This document shows positions 54,648 through 62,913 of a stretch of 64,000 nt of DNA, one piece after another. The stretch comes from Candidatus Saccharimonadota bacterium (GTDB lineage Bacteria > Patescibacteriota > Saccharimonadia > Saccharimonadales > Saccharimonadaceae). The stretch lies in contig JAFRMK010000010.1 of NCBI GenBank assembly GCA_017430725.1, positions 1 through 64,000 on the forward strand. The letters run 5' to 3'. Made by a program: the position numbers and the translations under genes. The notes below the pieces were generated by a model. That model made no database searches. It was not told the origin of the DNA and saw only the letters and a program-made list of their open reading frames with translations. Each line of letters opens with the position of its first letter. The first letter of the stretch is position 1.

Positions 54648-54839
54648 CTAATCCCCCATCATTGAGCTCGCCAGAGCAATAATCCCTAGCGCGCATATCA
54701 TCAGGGTCAGCCCAATCGGCGCCGACTCCGTCTCTGGGAGTAAAATCAAACCCAGAGACAGCACCGCCACCGCCAACAGTATCGCCACGGCACAACGAAC
54801 GCCTTGGCTCATACTATTAAATCCGAACCACCGCTTCAT
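54648..54839 (-). CDS. Small membrane protein, hypothetical
   Basis: A 63-residue protein with a basic N-terminus and two hydrophobic helices joined by a short polar turn containing PETES. No family recognised. ATG 54839 is chosen for the AAAGGGG site 8 nt upstream; a GTG at 54857 overlaps the preceding gene. It lies directly downstream of the next entry, probably in one transcript, and ends 3 bp before the terminator region. Confidence 0.6.
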   Translation of the reverse strand: MKRWFGFNSMSQGVRCAVAILLAVAVLSLGLILLPETESAPIGLTLMICALGIIALASSMMGD

Positions 54840-54853
54840 ATGCCGCACCCCTT

Positions 54854-55309
54854 TCACTTACCTAGACCCCTAAAGGCCCGGTAGATTACATCGAGGCCCG
54901 GTTGACTCGTAAACCCGACGAAACACTGGCGATAGTACAACGCGCATACGCCAGTCTCCATCGGCGACGGCAGACGACGCGAACTGCTTCGCCCCACGCC
55001 AGACATGACTTCAATATACGAAATCACTTCCTTTGGCCCGCGGACAAAAGTCACGCATCGGCGCAATTCAAATTCGCCATTGCTGTTGATGATACGTACG
55101 CCAAAATAGGCGGCAGACGCCTCATTATTAAACAGCACAAGCGAATCATCGATCCCGAGCTCCTCGAACATGTCGCGTAGCTCAAGTGACTCTGCGCGAG
55201 CGAGTCGTCGTTTTTTTACGACGGCCTCGGCCATCTGAATCACCATCACAATGAAGGCAATAATCAGTAAAACGGCGATTGCTACCATGAAAATGCTCAC
55301 TAACTTCAT
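54854..55309 (-). CDS. Membrane-anchored hypothetical protein
   Basis: A 151-residue protein with one N-terminal membrane helix (about 2-26), a short basic/coiled stretch and a soluble domain of mixed alpha/beta character. No family recognised. The ATG at 55309 has the better distance (7 nt) to the GGGGG site; another ATG lies two codons upstream. It is transcribed from the perfect promoter at 55368-55396 with a leader of about 50 nt. Confidence 0.65.
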   Translation of the reverse strand: MKLVSIFMVAIAVLLIIAFIVMVIQMAEAVVKKRRLARAESLELRDMFEELGIDDSLVLFNNEASAAYFGVRIINSNGEFELRRCVTFVRGPKEVISYIEVMSGVGRSSSRRLPSPMETGVCALYYRQCFVGFTSQPGLDVIYRAFRGLGK

Positions 55310-55367
55310 TTTCATGCCCCCTTTTTTAAAATTTAAAATACTACCCGACCGCGTCGGATTACCTATA

Positions 55368-55396
55368 ATTATAGCACAGAAAACAACTTATGTCAA
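55368..55396 (-). promoter_or_regulatory. Perfect consensus sigma-70 promoter
   Basis: Minus-strand TTGACA (55391-55396), 17 nt, TATAAT (55368-55373). Predicted start about 55361. Confidence 0.88.
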
Positions 55397-55426
55397 TCAA
55401 GGCCTGCCCCATCGCCATGCGGCAAT

Positions 55427-55450
55427 AAAAAAAGAACCCCGAGAGGTTCA
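55427..55450 (-). terminator. Terminator of tRNA-Leu
   Basis: Minus-strand GAACC / GGTTC stem with a 6-nt loop, followed by seven T. Confidence 0.75.
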
Positions 55451-55454
55451 AGCC

Positions 55455-55545
55455 TGGTGCGCCCGACTAGACTCGAACTAGCACAGCCGTAAAAGTGGCC
55501 ACTAGCACCTCAAGCTAGCGTGTCTACCAATTCCACCACGGGCGC
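55455..55545 (-). tRNA. tRNA-Leu (GAG)
   Basis: Class II tRNA on the minus strand with a long variable arm and encoded CCA. Acceptor GCGCCCG pairs with CGGGCGC; the anticodon arm CTAGC / TTGAGGT / GCTAG gives anticodon GAG (reads CUC/CUU). Confidence 0.93.
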
Positions 55546-55554
55546 AACAGCCCT

Positions 55555-55583
55555 ATTCTAACATATTTCACCGTCAAAGTAAA
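55555..55583 (-). promoter_or_regulatory. Promoter of tRNA-Leu
   Basis: Minus-strand TTTACT (55578-55583), 17 nt, TAGAAT (55555-55560) with upstream TGT. Confidence 0.65.
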
Positions 55584-55585
55584 AG

Positions 55586-57367
55586 CTATGGCGTTTGCAT
55601 GCGTGCTTCTTGCAAACTGGCCCAATACTCCACGTCGCCAAATCTATCCCAAACATCCGTCAAGAGCGCGTCGTCCGAAAAAATCCGCACACCATCTTGG
55701 TAATAGTAATTCATCGCCGACTGATATAAGCCAATTGCCGGCACGTCGTTAACCCACCGCTGCAGGAAGCTGTTATACTTTGTCTCCCGCAAACTCGCAT
55801 CAAGACTGGTTCGCGCCGTCAAAAGCGCATCATCCGCCAAAGCGTTGCTGTAATTACTGAAGTTCCATCCGCCGCCACTCGCCTGCGTTGAGCTATAGTA
55901 AACGAACGGGTCCGCACTCACGCCCAAATCAATCTCATAAAACAACACATCATAGTCGCGCGGCCGCAAGACCGAGGCGAAGAAGTCCATATTCGGCTGC
56001 GTATCGTCAAACACGCTCAAACTGACCGTAAAACCAAGCTGCTGAAGCTCTTCCTTGAAACGCTCTGCCACGCTCTGAATTGGCTGGCGCTTGCGTACCG
56101 CCAAGCGCAATTCAGCCAAACTGCCCGCCTCGTCGCACAATCGCCCCTCTTCGTTATATTTCAGGCCGCCGTCCACCAACAGCTTCTTCGCCGCCTCCAA
56201 ATCATATTTCGCCAGTTCCGGATACTCCAGATTTGCTTCCTGCGTCTCCAATATCGGATAGTCCAGCCAACGCATCTCATCGATTTCTGCCCGCACCGCA
56301 CTCATATCTACGCCCTGCTGAATGCCTCTCCGCACCGCCGAACTCTTCAATGCCGGGCTCTTCGTATTCAGAAACGCAAACGCACCGCCGTTCAGCAAGG
56401 TTGTACGCCGATTCACGCCCTTCGTATCACTCAGCTCCACCTCCTCAGCCGTCGCAGTCACCGTCGCCTCCTTCATGGCCGACGCGATATCCTCGACCTT
56501 CTCATACGAACGCAAATTAAAGCTGGCCAATTTACTTTCGTTGCCAAAGAAATTCTCATTCCGCTTCATATAAATCGTCTGCAAGAACCGGTTATTGCCA
56601 CCTCCCGGTTGCACCGCCTTCAGCGCAAAGGCCCCCGAGCCGACCGGATTACTGGAAAAATCGTGCTCATACACCAGCGCCGGGCTCACCTCGCCGAGAA
56701 TGTGCGCCGGAATCAACGGGAATTCCAAGCTATCCGTAAAATCAGTATAGGCCGTCGGCAAAGTGAAACTCACGCTCCGCTCATCAACCTTTTGCAGTTT
56801 GATGCGTGAAAAATCTATTGCGACCGTGGTTTTTGCTGTCTCGTCATTCATCAACTTAACCGTATACAAAATATCATCCGCCGTAATAGGCTCCCCGTCC
56901 GACCACTTCAGGCCGTCACGCAAAGTTACTGTCCAAGTCCTGCCATCCTTACTCATTGTGGCGCTCTCCGCCAGCTCCATCTTCATGTGACCCGACTTAT
57001 CTGGTGAGGCCAAATTCGCAAACAACAAACGCGCCAACGCTTTCTCCGAATTTGTCGTCGCATACAGCGGGTTCATGCTCTTCACGTCGCCCAAACTGGC
57101 CTCAGTAAACTCACCGCCTGCCACAAAGGCCTGCATCTTGTAAGACGAGTTGTACCAAAAAATTTGTACAATCGCGAGCAGCAACACGACCAAAATCAAC
57201 AGCGCCCACTCTACCACCCACAAGCGCACCTCACGCACATTCTTCAAGCGCTGAATAAACAGCGCCGAAAAATGGTCGCTGGCCTTCTCGCCAAACTCAT
57301 TTGCGCGCGTCAAAATCTCTTTGTTACGCTTCTTTACTTTGCCCACGCTTTTATCAAGTTTTTTCAT
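55586..57367 (-). CDS. Membrane-tethered oligopeptide-type solute-binding protein
   Basis: A 593-residue protein whose last 500 residues match SBP_bac_5 (DppA/OppA type): MNPLYATTNSEKALARLLFANL, then DGLKWSDGEPITADDILYT and NPVGSGAF. Instead of a lipoprotein signal it has a cytoplasmic, Lys-rich segment of about 50 residues and a membrane helix (about 51-70), so the binding domain is held outside by an N-terminal anchor. No oligopeptide permease or ATPase gene is near. It starts directly after the secG stop (no intergenic base). Likely captures peptides from the host or medium. Confidence 0.85.
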   Translation of the reverse strand: MKKLDKSVGKVKKRNKEILTRANEFGEKASDHFSALFIQRLKNVREVRLWVVEWALLILVVLLLAIVQIFWYNSSYKMQAFVAGGEFTEASLGDVKSMNPLYATTNSEKALARLLFANLASPDKSGHMKMELAESATMSKDGRTWTVTLRDGLKWSDGEPITADDILYTVKLMNDETAKTTVAIDFSRIKLQKVDERSVSFTLPTAYTDFTDSLEFPLIPAHILGEVSPALVYEHDFSSNPVGSGAFALKAVQPGGGNNRFLQTIYMKRNENFFGNESKLASFNLRSYEKVEDIASAMKEATVTATAEEVELSDTKGVNRRTTLLNGGAFAFLNTKSPALKSSAVRRGIQQGVDMSAVRAEIDEMRWLDYPILETQEANLEYPELAKYDLEAAKKLLVDGGLKYNEEGRLCDEAGSLAELRLAVRKRQPIQSVAERFKEELQQLGFTVSLSVFDDTQPNMDFFASVLRPRDYDVLFYEIDLGVSADPFVYYSSTQASGGGWNFSNYSNALADDALLTARTSLDASLRETKYNSFLQRWVNDVPAIGLYQSAMNYYYQDGVRIFSDDALLTDVWDRFGDVEYWASLQEARMQTP

Positions 57368-57592
57368 TTATAGCACAATTAAGATTGATAGAATCGACAG
57401 CACAAAAATCACTGCCATCACAATCGTCGCGTTGTATAGCGAGCGCTCCAATCCACGTCGTTCCGTGTTCAACTCGCCCGAGCCACCAAAACCCGAACCC
57501 AAAGACGCCCCACGCTGCTGCAGTAAAATCAGCAATACCAGCAAAATCGCCGATGCAAATACTGTTATATTCAAAATCACACCAATATTCAT
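57368..57592 (-). CDS. secG: Preprotein translocase subunit SecG
   Basis: Accessory membrane subunit of SecYEG. 74 residues with two helices (about 5-24 and 55-73) and the family stretch LLILLQQRGASLGSGFGGSG between them. Its stop codon directly abuts the start of the solute-binding-protein gene, so the two are co-translated. Confidence 0.92.
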   Translation of the reverse strand: MNIGVILNITVFASAILLVLLILLQQRGASLGSGFGGSGELNTERRGLERSLYNATIVMAVIFVLSILSILIVL

Positions 57593-57597
57593 GCTAT

Positions 57598-57975
57598 CTA
57601 TTTTACATCAGGAAGCATTAAATTGACAAGGAAGTTCATCAATGAAATCAATAAGCACGCCTCTAGCGCTCCACCAAAGCTAATCGACAGGTGCGGCATA
57701 ATCCAAATCGTCAGCCCCACCATCCCCGCATTTACTATCACGGTAAAAAGCCCCAACGTAATGAACAAAAAAGGCAACGCGAACAAGGTGGCAATCGGCC
57801 GCACGATTGAGTTCACCAAAGCAAACACCAGACCGGCCACAACATAATACCACCAGCTCTGCTCCAGCCGCTCATAGCCTGCTTCAAAATGCGCAAACCA
57901 ACGGATGCACACGAACATTGCCACCACCGACAAAAACCAGCGCAAAATGAAGGTCGATATCTGTTTTTTAATCAT
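57598..57975 (-). CDS. PF04020 (YvlD-type) four-helix membrane protein
   Basis: A 125-residue protein with four hydrophobic helices, matching the 'phage holin family 4'/YvlD group by NSIVRPIATLFALPFLFITLGLFTVIVNAGM. Despite the family name it is unlikely to be a phage gene here, as it lies among housekeeping genes. Function unknown. Five bp before secG and 10 bp after uvrC, same strand. Confidence 0.85.
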   Translation of the reverse strand: MIKKQISTFILRWFLSVVAMFVCIRWFAHFEAGYERLEQSWWYYVVAGLVFALVNSIVRPIATLFALPFLFITLGLFTVIVNAGMVGLTIWIMPHLSISFGGALEACLLISLMNFLVNLMLPDVK

Positions 57976-57984
57976 AAACTTCTT

Positions 57985-59274
57985 CTATTTTAATGCATTT
58001 TTACGTTTTAGTAAAACGTGGTACTGCACCGCAAAGCGGTGGCTCTCTTCATCAATCCGCCCAATTAACTTCGCCACATGACTATCGCGCGCCAACTCGT
58101 GCACCTCATAACCACCATCTGTTTTTGGCACCACAATCTTCACGCGCGCATTCCGGCCATGATCGCCGCTTTTATCTCTCCCCAGCAAGGCAATCCCCTC
58201 TCGCTCCACCAAGTCTCGCACCGCCGAAATTTGCCCCTGTGCCCCATCCAAAACAATCAAATCCGGCCTCCCCCAATCCTTCAAATGATTCATTCGCCGC
58301 ACTAAAACCTCTCGTATACTTTCCGTATCATTGTTCTGCTGTTTACGCAGCTTAAAGCGCCGATATTTCTTCCTGTCCGCCACGCCGTTCACGAAACACA
58401 CCATCGAGCCCGTCACATTCGTGCCCGATTGATGGCTAATGTCATAACCCTCGATGCGCACCAATGCCTTCTCTAACCCCAACATCGCCTGCAAATCCCG
58501 CAGCGCCTGGTCGCTCGAGATATCCAAAAACTCCTTATCAGAAAACACGATTTTCGTGCCAATCCCCTTCAATCCAAAAAACTGATTTCGCAGCACCACT
58601 GCCCGCTCGTACTCACCTTTCTCCGCCGCTTCATACATCTGCTTTTCCAAACTGCGGATTAACTTCTTGCGGTTACCCTTCAAATAACTAATCAACTGGC
58701 GCAGATTCACCTTATATTCTCGCGGCGTCATTCGCCCCACTTCAATGCCCGGCGTCAAGCCCAAATCGGTGTTCAAGCTTTTTCGCCCAGTGTATGGCTT
58801 GTCATAATATGGAAAAATTTTTCGCAAAATCCGCAAAGCCCGCGCAATTGCCGTCTTGCCATAATACGGTCCGTAGTATTCTGCCCCGTCATCATCTGGA
58901 TTTCGCGTCATTGACACATACGGCACCTCAGATTTCATATCAATTCGCACATAGGTCACCGATTTATCATCGCGCAGTAGAATATTCCATTTTGGCCGAT
59001 AGCGCTTAATCATTTCGCTTTCCAAAAACAGCGCATCCATCTCGGTGTCAACCACAATCCAGTCCGTATAATCAATCTCCGCCACCAGCGCCCGCGTCTT
59101 TGCGTCCTTCAACCGCGGCGACTGAAAATATTGACGCACGCGATTTTTCAAAACCCCCGCCTTTCCGACGTATATCACCTCCCCTTGCGCATTTTTATGA
59201 AAATAAACGCCTGGCTGGGCCGGCAGCTCCTTCAAATGCGCACGTTGGCGCTCTGTCATGTTTGACTGTTTCAT
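57985..59274 (-). CDS. uvrC: Excinuclease ABC subunit C, short form
   Basis: Dual-incision nuclease of nucleotide excision repair. 429 residues against about 600 in most bacteria. Present: an N-terminal GIY-YIG domain (PGVYFHKNAQGEVIYVGKAG), a UVR-like segment (YEAAEKGEYERAVVLRNQ) and the RNase H-like endonuclease domain (EGYDISHQSG, VLDGAQGQISA), ending at SHRFAVQYHVLLKRKNALK. The C-terminal tandem helix-hairpin-helix DNA-binding domain is missing. The start at 59274 gives the usual N-terminus; a minus-strand TATAAT (59284-59289) is 9 nt upstream. Open frame further upstream is not supported. Confidence 0.92.
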   Translation of the reverse strand: MKQSNMTERQRAHLKELPAQPGVYFHKNAQGEVIYVGKAGVLKNRVRQYFQSPRLKDAKTRALVAEIDYTDWIVVDTEMDALFLESEMIKRYRPKWNILLRDDKSVTYVRIDMKSEVPYVSMTRNPDDDGAEYYGPYYGKTAIARALRILRKIFPYYDKPYTGRKSLNTDLGLTPGIEVGRMTPREYKVNLRQLISYLKGNRKKLIRSLEKQMYEAAEKGEYERAVVLRNQFFGLKGIGTKIVFSDKEFLDISSDQALRDLQAMLGLEKALVRIEGYDISHQSGTNVTGSMVCFVNGVADRKKYRRFKLRKQQNNDTESIREVLVRRMNHLKDWGRPDLIVLDGAQGQISAVRDLVEREGIALLGRDKSGDHGRNARVKIVVPKTDGGYEVHELARDSHVAKLIGRIDEESHRFAVQYHVLLKRKNALK

Positions 59275-59283
59275 GCTATCACC

Positions 59284-59289
59284 ATTATA
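59284..59289 (-). promoter_or_regulatory. -10 of uvrC
   Basis: Minus-strand TATAAT, 9 nt before the ATG at 59274. Confidence 0.45.
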
Positions 59290-59343
59290 CCGCAACCGAA
59301 AAACGCCCTCACGGGCGCTCTTCGGCATCATTTGTTTGTTTTT

Positions 59344-61137
59344 CTAAAGCGCGCTTTCGACTCGCGCCGTATCAGTATCCTCCAACGAGCCCAACATCTC
59401 TTTCAAGAAATCGTCGAAAGTTATATTGTTCAGCTCATCAACCGCCGTCCGCTGTTCAGTTAGACAGTTCTCATAGTAGCTGGCATAGGCTTTGTAGCTG
59501 CTGCATGACTGTAGCGCATAGCCATCTTTGTGCTCAACCGCCGCAGTCTTAAATCCGTCGAAGATGCCTTCGCCAAACTCCTTCAAGGATTTCGCACCTT
59601 CTGGCGCGCTGACCGTCACCGTGCCATAATCCAAGTCGAAATCACCGTTCAGCGCCATATCTTCGTCGTCGCCCCGTACCAAAACATTTTTAATTTCGTG
59701 TGACCAGGCCTTAATGCCTACATACACCTTAACTTTATCAGTTACGTCTTCCGCCGCATCAAGATCTTCTTCCTCGAAGTATTCCTCTGCATCAGCACCC
59801 TCTTCCACCAAGGCACTCTCGCTATCAAGCTCGTTCAGCGCAGTTTCCGACTCCAATTCTTCTTCGACACCACTGATACACTGCGTAATTTCTTCCGCTG
59901 CATCAATATCCTCGATTGCTTCGGTAAACGCTTCGGCTTTTTCCTTATCGACCTCGACCTGATAGTACGTCAAACCGCTCTCTGCGCCATCCAAATCTTT
60001 CACAGCATCGCTCAAAGACAAGAACGCATTATCTTTATAGGCGGACATCACTTGTTCTTTGCTACCCTCTGACGCCTTCTCATAAGCATTCATTATGCAG
60101 CTAAACTGGTTGTCATATTTATCGCCCAACAAACCCTTCAGGCTTTCATCTGACACCTCTGCCCATTGACCGTCAATCGCCGTCACGATATTACCAATCG
60201 CAGATTCATAGAATTCCGTCACCGCGCTTTTCTCTGTTTCGGTCAGATCTTCGTCTTCGGCCACCATCAGTTCCAAAACCTTGTCCTTAATGTCGGTCAA
60301 ATCGGCGAACTTCACGAACAGCTTCGCATCGCCGGCATACATCGCTTCTGCAGAGAACTTAAACTCCTTGTCGTCGTTCGTGACTACCGCTACGTTCATT
60401 TTTCCGATGCCCTTCACGGCCTCCGACTGCGAATCAACCGAAAGCGTGATTTTCGACAATTCGATATTCTCTAGCTCTTCGTCGTATTCTTCGACATTCT
60501 TGTTCTGGACGACTATTTCGCCATTCACCTTACTGACACCCACGCCGTCATCCACGCTGACGTATTTGCCGTCTTCCAATTTCACCGACAAAAGCTTGCC
60601 AAACGCATCTGCGGCAACCTTGTCTTTCGACTCGTGCCAGTTAAAGAATAAAACTGCGCCGATACCACCGCCAATCAACAACAGTAAGGCAAGAACAATC
60701 CCTACAATCATTCCTGTTTTCTTTTTGGCAGGTTTTTTTGCATCGACCAACGCACTAGCGTTTTCGTTTACCGTTGGCTGTTCGTCCGCTCCCTTCAGCA
60801 AATCGTCCATCTGCGCCCCAGCTTCTTCTGCCGCCGGCTGCACTGACGTTGCCGGAGCTACGCTTTCTTCGGGTTTCATTTTTTGCTCCTTTCTTACTGT
60901 TATTTTTTCCCCTTCTGTTGACTTTTCATTTTTCAGCGACGCCTCATTATTTACCGGCTCGTTTGGTACCACAGTCTCTAAGTCGCCCGAACCGACTGCT
61001 CCAGGAATCGCCATATCAGTAGCTTCCAGGACCGTCTTCTCTTCTGCTTTATCCGTCGCCGCATCAATAATCGGATTAAACACTTTGTCTTCAGCATCGT
61101 TCACAAAGGCTTCCTCGGCTCTCGCTTCTTCGTCCAT
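59344..61137 (-). CDS. Large acidic single-pass membrane protein
   Basis: A 597-residue, strongly acidic protein: disordered cytoplasmic N-terminus (about 1-140), a KKPAKKKTG patch, one membrane helix (about 143-167) and a large extracytoplasmic domain with clusters of Asp/Glu (about 420-470) and five Cys. No family recognised. The first ATG (61137) sits behind a GGAGG that overlaps the end of the preceding gene. A second in-frame ATG at 60879 (residue 87) has a better Shine-Dalgarno, AAAGGAGC, so a shorter 511-residue form is possible. Probably a surface protein. Confidence 0.65.
   Translation of the reverse strand: MDEEARAEEAFVNDAEDKVFNPIIDAATDKAEEKTVLEATDMAIPGAVGSGDLETVVPNEPVNNEASLKNEKSTEGEKITVRKEQKMKPEESVAPATSVQPAAEEAGAQMDDLLKGADEQPTVNENASALVDAKKPAKKKTGMIVGIVLALLLLIGGGIGAVLFFNWHESKDKVAADAFGKLLSVKLEDGKYVSVDDGVGVSKVNGEIVVQNKNVEEYDEELENIELSKITLSVDSQSEAVKGIGKMNVAVVTNDDKEFKFSAEAMYAGDAKLFVKFADLTDIKDKVLELMVAEDEDLTETEKSAVTEFYESAIGNIVTAIDGQWAEVSDESLKGLLGDKYDNQFSCIMNAYEKASEGSKEQVMSAYKDNAFLSLSDAVKDLDGAESGLTYYQVEVDKEKAEAFTEAIEDIDAAEEITQCISGVEEELESETALNELDSESALVEEGADAEEYFEEEDLDAAEDVTDKVKVYVGIKAWSHEIKNVLVRGDDEDMALNGDFDLDYGTVTVSAPEGAKSLKEFGEGIFDGFKTAAVEHKDGYALQSCSSYKAYASYYENCLTEQRTAVDELNNITFDDFLKEMLGSLEDTDTARVESAL
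60885..60892 (-). promoter_or_regulatory. Internal Shine-Dalgarno in acidic membrane-protein gene
   Basis: Minus-strand AAAGGAGC, 5 nt before the in-frame ATG at 60879. Confidence 0.5.
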
Positions 61138-61142
61138 GGCCT

Positions 61143-61487
61143 CTATTCCTCCACAGCCCCTTCAACGACCTCAGCGTCATCGATGCTATCGTAATTAATC
61201 AATTCGCAACTGGCACCGTGCGTTCGCGCGCAAGCCTCCAGCGACTCATATTGGTTCAACATTTTACTCGAGAAGAAGAATAGCCACACGGCCAAACCCG
61301 CAAAAACCAGCGTCGTAAACGCAAACAGACAATAAAAGAAAACAAACTTTCCTTTAATCGCATGGTTCTCCGGACAACGTTCAGTCGTCAAGCCAATTGG
61401 CATCGTCTTACGTTTCGTGTTTGTTTTCTTTGCGACCGTCTTTCGTTTTGCTGTCGCGCGCTTCTTTGTCGTGGCCTTAGTCGCCAT
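61143..61487 (-). CDS. Histone-like basic N-terminus plus membrane helix protein
   Basis: A 114-residue protein. The first 30 residues are Ala/Lys/Thr/Arg-rich (MATKATTKKRATAKRK...), like histone H1-type tails; then a polar stretch with one Cys, a membrane helix (about 47-70) and an acidic C-terminus with two Cys. AAGGAGGGTG precedes the ATG. The stop is 5 bp before the acidic membrane protein, so the pair is co-expressed; the charge contrast suggests they could interact, which is speculation. No family recognised. Confidence 0.6.
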   Translation of the reverse strand: MATKATTKKRATAKRKTVAKKTNTKRKTMPIGLTTERCPENHAIKGKFVFFYCLFAFTTLVFAGLAVWLFFFSSKMLNQYESLEACARTHGASCELINYDSIDDAEVVEGAVEE

Positions 61488-61559
61488 GTTCCAGCACCCT
61501 CCTTAATAATACTATTGCTTAAAATATATCACATTTTTCGATAAACATAAAAGTTTTGC

Positions 61560-61565
61560 TATAAT
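61560..61565 (+). promoter_or_regulatory. -10 of eno
   Basis: TATAAT with a predicted leader of about 33 nt ending in AAAGGGTGAGG before ATG 61605. Confidence 0.6.
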
Positions 61566-61604
61566 TATATTAACTATTACATCAGTACAAAGGGTGAGGC
61601 ATTA

Positions 61605-62900
61605 ATGAACGAACAAAACTGCAATGTAAAATTTATTCACGCGCGCCAAATTCTTGATTCGCGCGGCAATCCTACAGTCGAAGCCGACGTTGTTCTCGAG
61701 AGCGGGCACGCTGGTCGCGCCGCCGTTCCGTCTGGTGCGTCAACTGGCGCCGGCGAAGCACTCGAACTGCGCGACAATGATGCCGCATACTATGGCGGCA
61801 AAGGCGTCCTGAAAGCCGTCTGGAACGTCAACAACAAAATCGCCGACATCCTGGTTGGCAATGACGCTAGCGACCAGCGCAAGCTCGACCAACTCATGCT
61901 CGACCTTGACGGCACCGAAAACAAATCCAGCCTTGGCGCCAATGCCACACTCGCCGTCTCGCTAGCTGCCGCCAAAGCCGTCGCCCACGCCAAAGGCCGT
62001 CGCTTTTATGAATACATTGCCGACCTTGCACATACTCAAGATGAAATGTGCCTACCGATGCCGATGATGAACGTCATGAATGGCGGCGCTCACGCCGACT
62101 GGTCAACTGACTTTCAAGAATACATGGTCATTCCCGTTGGCGCCGATTCCATCGCGACCGCCGTACGCATGGGCGCCGAAATCTTCCATGCGCTGAAAAA
62201 AATCCTCAAAACCCGCAACTACGCCACTACCGTTGGCGATGAAGGCGGCTATGCTCCTCTCGTCAAAGACGGCGACAATGAACCGCTCGAGCTCATCAAG
62301 CTCGCCATCGAGGCCGCCGGCTTCACGCCCGGCAAGGACGTCGCCATCGCAATGGATATTGCGGCATCCGAATTTGCCGTCAACGACCACTATGAGCTCA
62401 AAACCAACGGCGACTGGAAGTCCAGCGCCGATCTCGCCAATTGGTATCAATGGATTATCGACAACTACCCCGTTCTCTCTATCGAAGACGGCCTCGGCGA
62501 AAACGATTGGGCCGGCTGGCGACAACTCACCGAACGTTTCGGCGACCGCATTCAACTAGTCGGCGACGACCTCTTTGTCACCAACAGCAAATTGCTCAAA
62601 CGCGGCATCGACGAACGGGCCGGCAACGCCATCTTAGTAAAACCAAACCAAATCGGCACCCTCACTGAGACCATCGACGCCGTGCTCCTCGCCAAACAGC
62701 ACAACTTCAACTGCATCATTTCTCACCGCTCTGGCGAAACCGAAGACACTAGCATCGCACATCTCGCCGTCGGACTTGGTGCCGGCCAAATCAAGACCGG
62801 CTCACTCAGCCGCAGCGAACGCACCGCCAAATACAACGAGCTCATGCGCATCGCCGAAGCGAACCGGAATCTTTCGCTTAAAAACCCCTTTGAGGCCTAA
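61605..62900 (+). CDS. eno: Enolase
   Basis: Converts 2-phosphoglycerate to phosphoenolpyruvate. 431 residues. [17 protein letters not shown] at the N-terminus, [11 protein letters not shown] (usually GASTGxxEA), [23 protein letters not shown] with the catalytic Glu (about 211), SIEDGL and GDDLFVTN for Mg binding, LVKPNQIG with the catalytic Lys (about 345) and the HRSGETEDT signature. It is a leadered gene with an AAAGGGTGAGG site. It ends one base before the pgi stop on the other strand. Confidence 0.97.
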   Translation: MNEQNCNVKFIHARQILDSRGNPTVEADVVLESGHAGRAAVPSGASTGAGEALELRDNDAAYYGGKGVLKAVWNVNNKIADILVGNDASDQRKLDQLMLDLDGTENKSSLGANATLAVSLAAAKAVAHAKGRRFYEYIADLAHTQDEMCLPMPMMNVMNGGAHADWSTDFQEYMVIPVGADSIATAVRMGAEIFHALKKILKTRNYATTVGDEGGYAPLVKDGDNEPLELIKLAIEAAGFTPGKDVAIAMDIAASEFAVNDHYELKTNGDWKSSADLANWYQWIIDNYPVLSIEDGLGENDWAGWRQLTERFGDRIQLVGDDLFVTNSKLLKRGIDERAGNAILVKPNQIGTLTETIDAVLLAKQHNFNCIISHRSGETEDTSIAHLAVGLGAGQIKTGSLSRSERTAKYNELMRIAEANRNLSLKNPFEA

Positions 62901-62913
62901 ACTAGGCCTCAAA
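62889..62913. terminator. Palindrome shared by the ends of eno and pgi
   Basis: TTTGAGGCCTA (62889-62899) and TAGGCCTCAAA (62903-62913) form a perfect 11-bp inverted repeat around 3 nt. It contains both stop codons, so both proteins end in Phe-Glu-Ala. There is no U-tract; a bidirectional termination role is possible. Confidence 0.5.
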
